A stretch of DNA of 64,000 nucleotides from Lysinibacillus sphaericus (lineage in GTDB: Bacteria > Bacillota > Bacilli > Bacillales_A > Planococcaceae). This document shows positions 1 to 8,170 of this stretch, piece after piece. The position numbers and the translations under genes are program-made. The stretch covers positions 124,001-188,000 of the forward strand of contig NZ_SADV01000010.1 of the NCBI RefSeq assembly GCF_006864135.1, read 5' to 3'. The stretch's first letter is position 1; every line of letters starts with the position of its first letter. The notes under the pieces are model-generated. The model saw only the letters and a program-made list of their open reading frames with translations, was not told the origin of the DNA and made no database searches.

Positions 1-1
1 T

Positions 2-253
2 TGTTCTAATAGAAAGAAACAATTAAGTTCTTTTTTTGGCTATTTAAAAGATGCTATTTTTGAACCTGTATTAGACCCTAAAGGATTACAAGGAAATTTG
101 AATGAATTAGAGTACACTAAGAAAAAATTAATACAAAATAAGGCTGTTGCTTGTGAATCTGCAGTTGATAAAGCATTGGAGTTTGAAATGGCTGTAAATT
201 ATGAAAATGCTGATAAAAAGTGGCGTGTGGTTTTTGGTGATGATTATGAATGA
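2..253 (+). CDS. CD-NTase-like nucleotidyltransferase, C-terminal part only
   Basis: The window opens inside this reading frame, so only the last 83 codons are seen. The tail ends in SAVDKALEFEMAVNYENADKK-type sequence followed by WRVVFGDDYE, a pattern I associate with the C-termini of CBASS-type CD-NTases, which make cyclic or linear nucleotide signals after phage infection. No catalytic motif is visible here, so the family call rests on this tail and on the next gene, an S-4TM pore-forming effector, which is a known partner of such enzymes. The stop codon overlaps the start of the effector gene, which suggests translational coupling in one operon. Confidence 0.55.
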   Translation, partial: CSNRKKQLSSFFGYLKDAIFEPVLDPKGLQGNLNELEYTKKKLIQNKAVACESAVDKALEFEMAVNYENADKKWRVVFGDDYE

Positions 254-1103
254 ATTGTTTCCTATTAAAGAAAGACAAAATACTCCGGAAAACATTATTT
301 ATTTACGGGGACAAAGACAGGCATACAAACAAGCTAAAAACTTTTATATGTGGAGAATGTTACTGAGTATAGCTTGGCCGATAATAGCTGTTATTTTATA
401 TTTTACTTTTGAAAATGAAATTGCTAACGCCGTAATAGTAGTTAGTTCTCTGATTTTGATTGCAACATTTATTATAGAATACTATGAAAAGGCTTTTACT
501 AAAATGGGGGCAACCATACAAGAATCTTTTGATACGAATGTGTTTAATTTAAAGTGGAATTCACACTTAATAGGTGGAAAAATTAGTAAAGAAGATATTG
601 TTTTGCTAGCTGAAAAAGAAAAAACAGAGGAATATAAATTGAAAGATTGGTATACAGGGATAGCTACTGATAATGAATCTGAATACACATTAAAAGCACA
701 AAGAATGAATACGGCATGGTCCATAAAACAAAAAGAGAAATTTAGTATGTTTCTCTTTTTATCAGGTATTCTAATTTTCACTTCTTTGGTGATCATTGGA
801 TGTTATACCGGCTTTGAATTATATGATTTTTTAATAATGTTGTTCTTCCCAACTGTTTCATTGTTTATTTACCTTTTTAAGGGATGGTTTGACTTTCTTC
901 AACAAGTTAAAGAGTTAAAAAGAATTACATCGTCTATTGATGATTTGTTAGATAAGCAAACTAAGGTTACTAAACAAGAATTACGTTCTATTCAAGATTC
1001 TATTTATATTCATGGAAGGATACCTAATAACATTATTCCAGATGTATTATATAATAGAATGAGAAGCAAACTTGAACAATTATTTAGGCATACAAATAAG
1101 TAA
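246..1103 (+). CDS. S-4TM family putative pore-forming effector
   Basis: A 285-residue protein with two pairs of hydrophobic segments: roughly residues 35-80 before a cytosolic stretch, and residues 170-225 after it. Between them lies IQESFDTNVFNLKWN, which resembles the conserved motif of S-4TM effectors, and a lysine-rich C-terminal helical region follows. In this family the protein is thought to damage the inner membrane when a nucleotide second messenger binds, giving abortive infection. The ATG at 246 overlaps the upstream stop in ATGAATGA; an in-frame ATG at 240 is an alternative. The family is recognised from memory, and the membrane layout is seen directly. Confidence 0.7.
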   Translation: MNELFPIKERQNTPENIIYLRGQRQAYKQAKNFYMWRMLLSIAWPIIAVILYFTFENEIANAVIVVSSLILIATFIIEYYEKAFTKMGATIQESFDTNVFNLKWNSHLIGGKISKEDIVLLAEKEKTEEYKLKDWYTGIATDNESEYTLKAQRMNTAWSIKQKEKFSMFLFLSGILIFTSLVIIGCYTGFELYDFLIMLFFPTVSLFIYLFKGWFDFLQQVKELKRITSSIDDLLDKQTKVTKQELRSIQDSIYIHGRIPNNIIPDVLYNRMRSKLEQLFRHTNK

Positions 1104-2095
1104 CTGTCTCCGAAAGAAAAATTTTAATCATTTTCATTTTGGGTTAAACTTTGGGTCAGGCTCCAAATTAGACACTGAAAATGACCTGAAAACGTGGATA
1201 TATAAGCATTCATATAAAATAGAATTTTACTCCTACCGATTTAGGTATATAAAAGTTTGTAATTTATGATGAACAACAACTACAGCTACAATTAATTATC
1301 TACCATCAGCACCCACCACAAGAGTAGTGTTTGAAGAAATGCTAACACTTTGCTAACGTAATCCTATAAAAAGCGGTAAATACCCGTTAAAGAAGTCACA
1401 ACCATTAACGTCCAAAATGTTGATTTACCCCACTTTTTAAACATCGCGTTAACAATGTTACACACTTTCAACTCACTGGCGGCATGATTTAATATTGCCT
1501 TTTAAAGAGGTGATATTTTAAATACATGACGATCTAATATTTTCGAGTTAATCACATCTGCTAACTTTTTCTTCTTTAGTTTGATTTTTAGTGAGCAAAA
1601 TGAAGAGTCAGTTGTTGGATATACTTTTCCAATATGTCAAACGCTTTAAAGAAGCAAATGATGACTACATCTTTGAAGAACTACGATTATTCCTTGAGGA
1701 AAAATCAACGCAAAGATTAACAGAGCAATATCGGGGGAAGTTTTTTGTTTTACAAATAGGATAACTTTCCTGGCCAAACAAGCTTGCTTAACTCGTTACA
1801 AGAGCAAGGCTTCTTACATGTTAAGGATTTCCCGAAAGAGCTAGTGCTATTAGGCAAGTACCGCAATGTCGGCGAGACGGCATTAGCGAATTTATTTAAT
1901 CAGCTAAAGGTGAAGGGAATGGAGTTTACAAAGGTTGAGATTTAAGGTTAGTACAGGATGATAGGGTGGCTTCATTTAGTAAGTGTTACGAAACATATTT
2001 AGATTTTCTTAAGCAGGAAGGATATTTTAAAGGGTTGACTAATATTATTGAAAAGTACATATGCCTTAAAAGATTTGGCATATGTACAAATATAG
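1104..2095. other. Region of degenerate sequence without an intact gene
   Basis: About 990 bases separate the CBASS-like pair from the ParB-like cluster. Short broken frames occur at 1600-1764 and 1784-1945, described separately. The rest has frequent stops in all frames and no RNA or repeat that I recognise. Confidence 0.5.
1600..1945 (+). pseudogene. Broken remnant of an unknown gene, two fragments
   Basis: An ATG at 1600 opens a 54-codon frame (MKSQLLDILFQYVKRFKEA...) that stops at 1762-1764. A second frame from about 1784 reads LLNSLQEQGF... and later LLGKYRNVGETALANLFNQL before stopping at 1943-1945. The GKYRNVGxxxLxxL stretch looks like a helix-hairpin-helix or alpha-CTD-like segment, but I do not recognise the parent family. 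The change of frame and the lack of a ribosome binding site suggest decay. The link between the two fragments is inferred from adjacency only. Confidence 0.35.
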
Positions 2096-3016
2096 TTATT
2101 TATTTAAGTATTCTTCAAGTTCTTCTTTTTTCAACTTAATAAAAATGTCTAGTGATTCTAGCTCTTTATACAATTTAATGGAGTCTTCCGTATTATTAGT
2201 ATCCATTTGAGAAATTTCGGTAGTTCTTTTTTGTAATGTTTTAATCTCTCTTTTAATTTTTGAATCGATGATAATTTCATCTTCTTCAATCAAAGAATAT
2301 ACTTCCATATAATTCATTTTAGGTGTTCTAAAAAATGTTTTTAGAACGGATTTAGGAGCATTTTCTAACAATTTGTCTGATCTCAGATGATTGGAAGTAA
2401 TTCTTTTATGTTCAGCTTTATTAACTAGACTATCACGAATCATTTGTTCAGAAAGTTCCTCTACAATATCAGGGTGATGTTGTTTTAGTTGCCCAATAAA
2501 ATCTACTATTCTTGCTAATATAGTAATGGAAAGATTCTTTTTCTGAAGTTTTTCTTCAATATCCATATGAGGATAATAATTAAAAACTTTTAAAGCTTCT
2601 CGTACAACTTTCACTCCTTTGTCCGTTTTATATGCAAGCTCTTTCATAGTCCAATTCTCTGTACTATTATTAGAAAGGTCAAAAATATATTTACCCCATT
2701 CATAGGTAGTCCAATCCTCCTTACCTCTTTGAGCTGAAGAAAGTCTATCTAATTCTTCTTCAATACTCTCGGGAGGAGCAACAACATATACTGGTATTTG
2801 CTTCATTCCAATTTGGTTAGCTGCATAATGTCTACGATGACCAGATAAAATAATATATTTTCCATCTTTCGGATAGCAAGTGATAGCAGTTTCCCATCCG
2901 CGATTTTCAAGAATACGTTGTAATTTTTCAGAGTCAATTTTATAGTCTTTGCGGGGGTTTAAAGGGTTAGGTTTTATTTGTTCTATAGGGATATATTTTA
3001 AATGTAAACGTGTCAT
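2096..3016 (-). CDS. ParB/sulfiredoxin-fold nuclease-domain protein
   Basis: A 306-residue protein. The N-terminus (about 1-80) has the ParB-like pattern: IEQIKPNPLNPRKD, then IILSGHRRHYAANQIG and IPVYVV. GHRR is the conserved box of the ParB/Srx fold, used by true ParB proteins for CTP binding. The middle is helical and could bind DNA; the C-terminus is a charged coiled coil. It is the last gene of a minus-strand cluster and shares its layout with its upstream neighbour at 3037-3945, including a DWxxYEW motif near residue 100. No ParA is visible nearby, so plasmid partition is not supported; a regulatory or defence role is possible. Confidence 0.75.
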   Translation of the reverse strand: MTRLHLKYIPIEQIKPNPLNPRKDYKIDSEKLQRILENRGWETAITCYPKDGKYIILSGHRRHYAANQIGMKQIPVYVVAPPESIEEELDRLSSAQRGKEDWTTYEWGKYIFDLSNNSTENWTMKELAYKTDKGVKVVREALKVFNYYPHMDIEEKLQKKNLSITILARIVDFIGQLKQHHPDIVEELSEQMIRDSLVNKAEHKRITSNHLRSDKLLENAPKSVLKTFFRTPKMNYMEVYSLIEEDEIIIDSKIKREIKTLQKRTTEISQMDTNNTEDSIKLYKELESLDIFIKLKKEELEEYLNK

Positions 3017-3036
3017 TTGATTACTCCTAACTGTTA

Positions 3037-3945
3037 TTAATTAGAATTTAATTTTTTTAATAAGGTTTCAACATGGTTCTCTAAGTTCCTGATTTCTTCT
3101 AGTAATTTTGATGCTTCATTTTTCCTGTTGTATTTAATACCAGTAATGTTTTTTGTTGCCTTTTTTATGATAGATACATTTGTTTTGACATCATAATTTT
3201 TAGTTGTATTATTTAATAAATTTACTTCTTGTATAAAAGAAGATATTTTCTTGTTTGGGTCAAAAAGAAAAGTCATTAACTCATTTTGGGTAGCTTTTTC
3301 TATATAATTGCCCTTTAAAATTTCACTGTGTAGACACTTGTTTTCAAATTTTCTAAGCATTATCTCTTTAATATATTTTTCGCCTAAATCATGGTACAAG
3401 TCGGGATGGAATTTTTTTACTCTCATACACCATAGGCGAATGGTATCTAACATATTTACAGAGTAGGTATTATTGTTTAACTGAACTTCAATTTCATTTC
3501 TCTCGTAAAACTTACCCACAGCAATGCGTTTTTTTATTGTGGGAATAGACTCACTTAATTTAATTGCAATATCTTCGATTTTAGAATTTAAATCATTTTC
3601 AAATAAATTTATAGTGTGCGTAATCCATTCATATGGACTCCAATCAGTTTGATTACCTTGAATTGATCCTAATCTTTCTAATTCTTCCAAAGCGTTTTTA
3701 GGTTCTGGAACTAAATAAATAGGGATTTCTTTCAATCCAAGAGACTGACTCGCTTGCCATCTTCTGTGACCACTGAGTATGCAGTAAAAAGGACCAGATT
3801 TATAAGCAACGATAGCTTCTTCAAACCCTTTAGTCTTAAGAATATGTTTCATTTCTTTTGATTTGAAATTAGGGTCCTTTCTAGGGTTTTTGGGATTAGG
3901 AATGACTCTATTTATATCAGCCCAAATGAGTTTGTTAGTTAGCAT
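3037..3945 (-). CDS. ParB/sulfiredoxin-fold protein, paralogue of the next gene
   Basis: A 302-residue protein built like the gene 20 bases downstream. Near the start are INRVIPNPKNPRKD and ILSGHRRWQASQSLG, followed by IPIYLV and a TDWSPYEW segment, then a helical middle and a charged C-terminal coiled coil. The two proteins look like diverged duplicates. The first 75 or so codons are also present a second time just upstream (pseudogene at 3972-4244). The tandem pair could form a heterodimer on DNA, by analogy with ParB dimers; this is inference. Confidence 0.72.
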   Translation of the reverse strand: MLTNKLIWADINRVIPNPKNPRKDPNFKSKEMKHILKTKGFEEAIVAYKSGPFYCILSGHRRWQASQSLGLKEIPIYLVPEPKNALEELERLGSIQGNQTDWSPYEWITHTINLFENDLNSKIEDIAIKLSESIPTIKKRIAVGKFYERNEIEVQLNNNTYSVNMLDTIRLWCMRVKKFHPDLYHDLGEKYIKEIMLRKFENKCLHSEILKGNYIEKATQNELMTFLFDPNKKISSFIQEVNLLNNTTKNYDVKTNVSIIKKATKNITGIKYNRKNEASKLLEEIRNLENHVETLLKKLNSN

Positions 3946-4335
3946 AGTTATAGACTCCTATATGTTCAAAATTAGTTTTTGTTTTTTGATGCTTTTCTTT
4001 TTCTTTCACGATCTTTCTGTTTATTAATATTCATCTCAGGAGACTGACTCGCTTGCCATCTTCTGTGACCACTGAGTATGCAATAAAAAGGACCAGATTT
4101 ATAAGCAAAGATAGCTTCTTCAAACCCTTTAGTCTTAAGAATTTGTTTCATTTCTTTTGATTTGAAATTAGGGTCCTTTTTAGGGTTTTTGGGATCAAGA
4201 ATGACTCTATTTATATCAGCACGAATGAGTTTTTTAGTTAGCATAGTTATAGACTCCTATATGTTCAAAATTAGTTTTTGTTTTTCTGATGCTTTTCTTT
4301 TTCTTTCACGATCTTTTTGTTTTTTATATTCATCT
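3738..4335. repeat. Direct tandem duplication, period about 299 bp
   Basis: Sequence from about 3738 to 4036 is repeated from about 4037 to 4335. Anchors are AGACTGACTCGCTTGCCATC at 3742 and 4041, and TAGACTCCTATATG at 3951 and 4250, both 299 bases apart. The copies differ at scattered positions, for example ATGCAGT versus ATGCAAT, so the event is not recent. The unit spans the 5' end of one ParB-like gene and the 3' end of the zinc-motif gene, which produced the chimeric fragment at 3972-4244. Confidence 0.9.
3972..4244 (-). pseudogene. Truncated ParB-like fragment made by tandem duplication
   Basis: A 90-codon frame whose first two thirds copy the N-terminus of the ParB-like gene at 3037-3945, up to GHRRWQASQS, and whose last residues (KQKDRERKRKASKNKN) copy the tail of the zinc-motif gene at 4257-4898. 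It lacks the domains after the GHRR box. It keeps the start and upstream region of the parent gene, so it may still be translated, but a complete function is unlikely. Confidence 0.8.
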
Positions 4336-4898
4336 CGGCAGTGAGGATGGAGAATGGTTCTATGATTGCTTAAATTACTTTTTTGTTTTGGTGTAACATT
4401 AAAAATAGGCTCTTTACAGAAGCTGCAAATGTAATATTCTTTTTTCATGTGGATGTATTTAGCGGTAATAAAAAAGAGATATTCTCGTACGGTATTAAAT
4501 TTAAAAGTAAGTATAGGTGAAGCATCTGTAGGTGTTGGTACAATTTGTAGTTCAGGATTAACAACAGAAATCTCTGAGTTAATCAAGCTATAAATTCGGT
4601 TTATAGCATTTCCAGATGTACTTTTCTTTTTTAAGTCATTTAATAACATTTTAATTTCATTAGTTAGATTATTTAGGAATCCAGCGTTATTAAAAGACAC
4701 AAAAATAAAGTTTTCAACTGTAAGTTTATCTGTGATACTTTTCAGATCTTCTTGAGGAAGTAGTTTATAAAGCAAAGGAAAAAAATCTTCCATACTTATA
4801 TACTCGCCTTTAAAAGGTAACTTATGAGCTAGATGAGTAATGGACTTTATGTCTTTAAAATCCGTTGACAATAATATTAAGAAGATGTCATCATTCAT
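4257..4898 (-). CDS. Hypothetical protein with C-terminal zinc-binding motif
   Basis: A 213-residue protein that I cannot assign. The start at 4898 is preferred over the longer frame because AAAGAGGTC lies a few bases upstream. The C-terminal third has CSFCKEPIF, then SNHRTILHPHC and a basic tail, a CxxC...H...HxxC pattern that could hold one zinc ion. The N-terminal part is mostly helical, with no membrane segment. It is the first gene of the minus-strand cluster with the two ParB-like genes, so a joint function on DNA is plausible but unproven. Confidence 0.6.
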   Translation of the reverse strand: MNDDIFLILLSTDFKDIKSITHLAHKLPFKGEYISMEDFFPLLYKLLPQEDLKSITDKLTVENFIFVSFNNAGFLNNLTNEIKMLLNDLKKKSTSGNAINRIYSLINSEISVVNPELQIVPTPTDASPILTFKFNTVREYLFFITAKYIHMKKEYYICSFCKEPIFNVTPKQKSNLSNHRTILHPHCRDEYKKQKDRERKRKASEKQKLILNI

Positions 4899-5291
4899 TA
4901 TATAGACCTCTTTTTCTAAAGTAATTAATAATAATGAAATGATAATAGTTATTAAGTCCTTATTCAAGAAGGAAACGGGGTGGAATCGGTAAAATGGTTC
5001 TAAACAACTGTATGAATACCTTTTCTAGGGGATGCGTAGTACTTTGAATCTAATTTATTCCGGTTCTTGAATTTAAAAAGAGATCGTTCTATTGTAAACA
5101 TTGAGTTATAGATAAGTTGGAGGAGTTGTTTGGTAGTTTAGTCATTCGGTAATCCGGAGTGTAGAGATTAGTAGCTACTTTTCTTTTTTTCAGTGCTGCT
5201 AGGACCGTTGTATTCTGCAGAACCACTATTAGCCAAACATGCCATTAATCCGTACTATACTTCGTTTTTATCAAAATAGCATCAACAAGAA

Positions 5292-5534
5292 ATGTTGCAA
5301 GATGTGTTAGTGGATGAACAGTCACTTTATACGAGATTTGGAATAAAAGTTGATAGCATTTGCTAAAAAGGTGGTTTATATTATTGTGTTGAGTTTGCAA
5401 AAGTTGATAATGCACAATACGGAAAGCTTACATTCATAGGGAAAATCAGTTACAGAGGAATTTCATTGTCTATTTCGAGATTCAACGGATTGTTAAAACA
5501 CTCTTTAGTTAAAGAAGAGTGTGAAAATAAATAA
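5292..5534 (+). pseudogene. Decayed small ORF with an internal stop
   Basis: From ATG at 5292 the frame reads MLQDVLVDEQSLYTRFGIKV, meets a TAA at 5364-5366, then continues open for 55 codons (KGGLYYCVEFAKVDNAQYG...) to a stop at 5532-5534. The coding-like sequence on both sides of one stop suggests a recently broken gene. I do not recognise the family. Confidence 0.4.
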
Positions 5535-5791
5535 AATAATAAATGCCTAAATTGTAAGTGCCTTTGAGAAAAAAAGAATACCTTTAATTCTTAGGTATTT
5601 AAGTCACTAAAAGACGCTGATTAAAGCTATAAATATTACAAAATAGTCCCCAAAAATGTGATGTGACTTATATATTTTTTTGATCATTATAGGGGTTTTC
5701 CAGAGATATTTGTCTGCTCGGAAGCCATGTAATTGCACGTATGAAACGTAGACGTATCAAGGCCTTATATAGGTTTGTGGTTATGAAGTCG

Positions 5792-5841
5792 TTCATACAC
5801 TTAAGGGGGTATACTTAGCTATACCCCCTTAAGTGTATGAA
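5792..5841. repeat. Perfect 22-bp inverted repeat with 6-base loop
   Basis: The left arm is 5792-5813, the loop CTTAGC is 5814-5819 and the right arm 5820-5841. Each arm contains ACACTTAAGGGGGTATA or its complement, and pairing continues outside with a one-base bulge. No T-run follows on either strand, so a simple terminator is unlikely. It may be a transposon or recombination remnant, or a structured RNA. Confidence 0.85.
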
Positions 5842-5905
5842 ACGATGGTTGAATAGATTAAAGAAATTAGAAATTTATAAAAAAAATTATAATATGGAGG
5901 CTTAA

Positions 5906-6119
5906 TTAAAGAAAAAAATCATTTGCGATAAAGTACGTTGCAAAAAATGTAATGACATAATTGAATCTAAGCATAATTATGATTTTAGATACTATAAATG
6001 TGGCTCGATTATTGTGGATGGAGGCAAAGAGTATCAGAAGTTTGGATGGGCATGAAGAAGGAACAACTGTAGATGATTACATAGATTTGAGTTATTCAAT
6101 TTATGATGAGAATGGATAA
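5906..6119 (+). pseudogene. Frameshifted small zinc-ribbon-like protein
   Basis: The frame reads KKIICDKVRCKKCNDIIESK and then YYKCGSIIVDGGKEYQKF before stopping at 6053-6055. Shifting frame at that point continues with EEGTTVDDYIDLSYSIYDENG to a stop at 6117-6119. CxxC...KCG matches a short family I remember as DUF7695. A GGAGG box precedes it, but the expected start codon is missing (TTA at 5906). Two separate lesions support a pseudogene. Confidence 0.55.
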
Positions 6120-6244
6120 TTAATTTTTGACACTATTAAAAATCGCTATAGCCTTAGTTATTTGAGAAACCGCTTCATTTTAAATACTAAATGATATCGA
6201 ATAGATACTATTGAAAGTACTTATTTGCCAATATGATAACTAAT

Positions 6245-6410
6245 AATAGTAACTATGTATAATAACCATTATTGGTGACTATTCAGAATCCCTTCTGTAA
6301 AGGGGAGTTGACCAGTTTAGTCAAGTAGCAATATGTTTAATATTATCAATTAAAACTATTGGTTACTATAAAAAAATCCAGTAATGGTAACTACTATTGG
6401 TAACTATTCA
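6245..6410. repeat. Cluster of degenerate TATTGGTnACTAT repeats
   Basis: Variants of a 12-13 base motif occur near 6247 (AATAGTAACTAT), 6270 (TATTGGTGACTATTCAGAATC), 6357 (TATTGGTTACTAT), 6383 (AATGGTAACTACT) and 6396 (TATTGGTAACTATTCAGAATC). Two of them share the extension TTCAGAATC. They resemble iterons or protein-binding sites, but no initiator gene is intact nearby. Confidence 0.5.
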
Positions 6411-6816
6411 GAATCTCTCCTAAAGGTAAACATTTGGTTTTAGTTCTAGTAAATAAAGATTTCTTGTTAGAGAAACAGAATTATTGAAAGATTTTATAGC
6501 TTATAGCAGGAGCAGTAGTGAGTGAAATAGTAAAACTGGCAGTTGTTATAATAAGGTGTAAAATAAAATAGACAAAATTCAACAACATTAAAAAAATAAT
6601 GAAGTTGGATTAACAGGAAGAGATGTCAGAACGACTATTTCTATTCAAAAAGAATAGTCTTTAGTGATTGAGAAATTCAGCAAGTAAATCCCCTAACAAG
6701 GGAAGCAAAAAAGACATTGGATCAGTATGAAATTTTTTCTAAGCTTCATTAATTTTTTAGTAGTAAATTTAGTGTTTTGAAACTAAAAACACTTTCAGGT
6801 ATTATCTTTAAAAAGT

Positions 6817-6851
6817 AAAAATCGCCACTTAGATTCTAAGTAGCGATTTTT
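6817..6851 (-). terminator. Rho-independent terminator of the XRE gene
   Basis: A stem AAATCGC/GCGATTT with an inner ACTTAG/CTAAGT pairing lies directly after the XRE stop codon, with T-runs on both sides, so it may work in both directions. Confidence 0.8.
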
Positions 6852-7196
6852 TCATTTAACATATGGTTGTAATAAAACATACAGCCCCTTTTTTTGATCA
6901 TCTGATAACTGTTGGATGATATCAATTAATTTGTCGTCGATTGTTTTAACTTCTACAGGAGAGACATTTAATTTTAAGTCCATTTGCTTTTCGACCATAG
7001 CAAAAAATTCAGTAAGTGTAAGTTCAAATACTTCACATACATTTGATAGTTGTGCAAAGTTTATATCAGTGACACCGCTTTCTAGTCTCGAGATTGAGGC
7101 CTGAGATAGTGCGACCTTATCGCCTAATTCTTGCATACTCATATTGTTTTGTTTTCGTAAACTTCTTATTGTACGTCCGATTGAGACAGCATTCAT
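6852..7196 (-). CDS. XRE-family helix-turn-helix regulator
   Basis: A 114-residue protein. Residues 7-60 form a Cro/C1-type HTH: IGRTIRSLRKQNNMSMQELGDKVALSQASISRLESG. The C-terminal half is helical and probably dimerises. The gene is transcribed away from the small genes and helicase that start at about 7.3 kb, with only about 115 bases between them. This is the usual layout for a repressor controlling a divergent accessory or defence operon. Target sites cannot be assigned by eye. Confidence 0.85.
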   Translation of the reverse strand: MNAVSIGRTIRSLRKQNNMSMQELGDKVALSQASISRLESGVTDINFAQLSNVCEVFELTLTEFFAMVEKQMDLKLNVSPVEVKTIDDKLIDIIQQLSDDQKKGLYVLLQPYVK

Positions 7197-7340
7197 CGTC
7201 CTATCAACTCCAGTTAATTAGTCAATTTAAGCGTACAATTATTCCGTTTTACAATCAATATTTAATGTTTTATACTATTATTGAGAATTCTAAAAAACTG
7301 CATAAAAGGAGATGGCTATTATCGATAATTTTAATGCAGC

Positions 7341-7356
7341 AATGCAACAATGCAAC
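7341..7356 (+). repeat. 8-bp tandem duplication AATGCAAC x2 at a gene start
   Basis: Two adjacent copies of AATGCAAC. With both, the frame from ATG 7312 stops at 7357-7359 or soon after. With one copy the same frame reads MAIIDNFNAAMQQFLNQRV into the downstream gene. Short tandem units like this can expand or contract by slippage. Confidence 0.8.
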
Positions 7357-7610
7357 AATTTTTGAATCAACGCGTTGATGGAGTATTGTATGAAATCAGT
7401 TCAAACGTAAAAAAAGAAGGTTTATCGCAGAGTATCGATAAATTTCTAAATCAATCTAATTTATCCTTGAATAAAGAGGCAAAGGATGAATTTACAGAAA
7501 AAATTCATGATTTAGTGTTTGAGTATCAGCATAATATTCTGCAGCAAATTTATCTAGTTGGCTTTCTGGATGGATTAAAACTTGATTCTAAAATGAAAGA
7601 GGTCTTATAA
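7350..7610 (+). CDS. Small hypothetical protein of the helicase module
   Basis: An 86-residue helical protein (MQQFLNQRVDGVLYEISSNV...) with no family that I recognise. Its 5' end is disturbed by the 8-bp duplication at 7341-7356. The AAAAGGAG box at 7304-7311 is placed for an earlier start, and removing one unit would add about 10 N-terminal residues in frame. As written, translation must start at ATG 7350, which has poor SD spacing, so the gene may be off or weakly expressed. It lies two bases before the next gene and is divergent from the XRE regulator. Confidence 0.55.
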   Translation: MQQFLNQRVDGVLYEISSNVKKEGLSQSIDKFLNQSNLSLNKEAKDEFTEKIHDLVFEYQHNILQQIYLVGFLDGLKLDSKMKEVL

Positions 7611-7611
7611 A

Positions 7612-7911
7612 ATGCATAAATGGTACAAAGGTCAAATTACAATTCAGTTAGGTACAATTGTTGAGGCGCAAGAAGATAGCACGAAAGAACGTAACTCTGC
7701 ACACGATGCTATTAATCTCGATTTTTTAACTGAATTAAAAGAGTTAGTGAAGGCTAAGGGCTACTCTTCAAATTTCGTTGGCTTTGATTTGCAACTCGCT
7801 GGCGATGCTACTTCGACTGACATTGAAGGGTTAGAAGAAACTGTTCGTCAAGCGAAAGCAAAGGAAGTTGTAATTCGAGGAAAAGCTACTGTTACTAAAA
7901 TCTATTTTTAA
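7612..7911 (+). CDS. Small hypothetical protein of the helicase module
   Basis: A 99-residue soluble protein, MHKWYKGQITIQLGTIVEAQ..., ending VVIRGKATVTKIYF. No known domain is recognised. The start has AGAGG a few bases upstream, and the gene follows the 86-residue ORF with one base between. A hairpin with TTTT (7919-7957) and a second terminator (7980-8037) follow, so the helicase at 8171 is probably transcribed from its own promoter. Confidence 0.6.
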   Translation: MHKWYKGQITIQLGTIVEAQEDSTKERNSAHDAINLDFLTELKELVKAKGYSSNFVGFDLQLAGDATSTDIEGLEETVRQAKAKEVVIRGKATVTKIYF

Positions 7912-7918
7912 TAATTGG

Positions 7919-7957
7919 ACGTTAAGCAGTCATTTTATTGATTGTTTAACGTTTTAT
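7919..7957 (+). terminator. Weak terminator hairpin
   Basis: ACGTTAA and TTAACGT arms enclose an AT-rich loop and are followed by a short T-run. Confidence 0.5.
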
Positions 7958-7979
7958 TAATATGAATTTACTCAAGGCA

Positions 7980-8037
7980 AAAAACCCCCAACTCTAATAA
8001 AGTGACAGTGTGAGTCACTTCATGAGCTGGGGTTTTT
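7980..8037. terminator. Bidirectional terminator before the helicase gene
   Basis: AAAAACCCC and GGGGTTTTT arms enclose an inner AGTGA/TCACT hairpin. Confidence 0.75.
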
Positions 8038-8170
8038 CATTGCTATTTATTAATCTAAGATTATATAAAACGTTTGTTCGTTATTGTAAAGCGGAAAGTT
8101 GGGAATTTTAAAACATTATAATATCTAAAGGTATAAATATGGTATTATAGAATTAATAAGGAGGTATATT

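Larger units (their letters stand above)
4968..6816. other. Long degenerate region, about 1.85 kb
   Basis: No intact gene is visible. The region holds two pseudogenes (5292-5534 and 5906-6119), a long perfect inverted repeat (5792-5841) and a set of degenerate short repeats (6245-6410). It looks like old mobile-element or prophage debris between two accessory modules. Confidence 0.6.

Noticed and set aside
1072..1269. A 65-codon ORF after the S-4TM gene
   Set aside because: It overlaps the S-4TM gene end and has no coding-like features.
2096..3945. The ParB-like genes as a plasmid partition system
   Set aside because: No ParA ATPase, replication gene or parS-like repeat cluster is adjacent.
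5792..5841. The 22-bp inverted repeat as a terminator
   Set aside because: There is no T-run on either side and no gene ending nearby.
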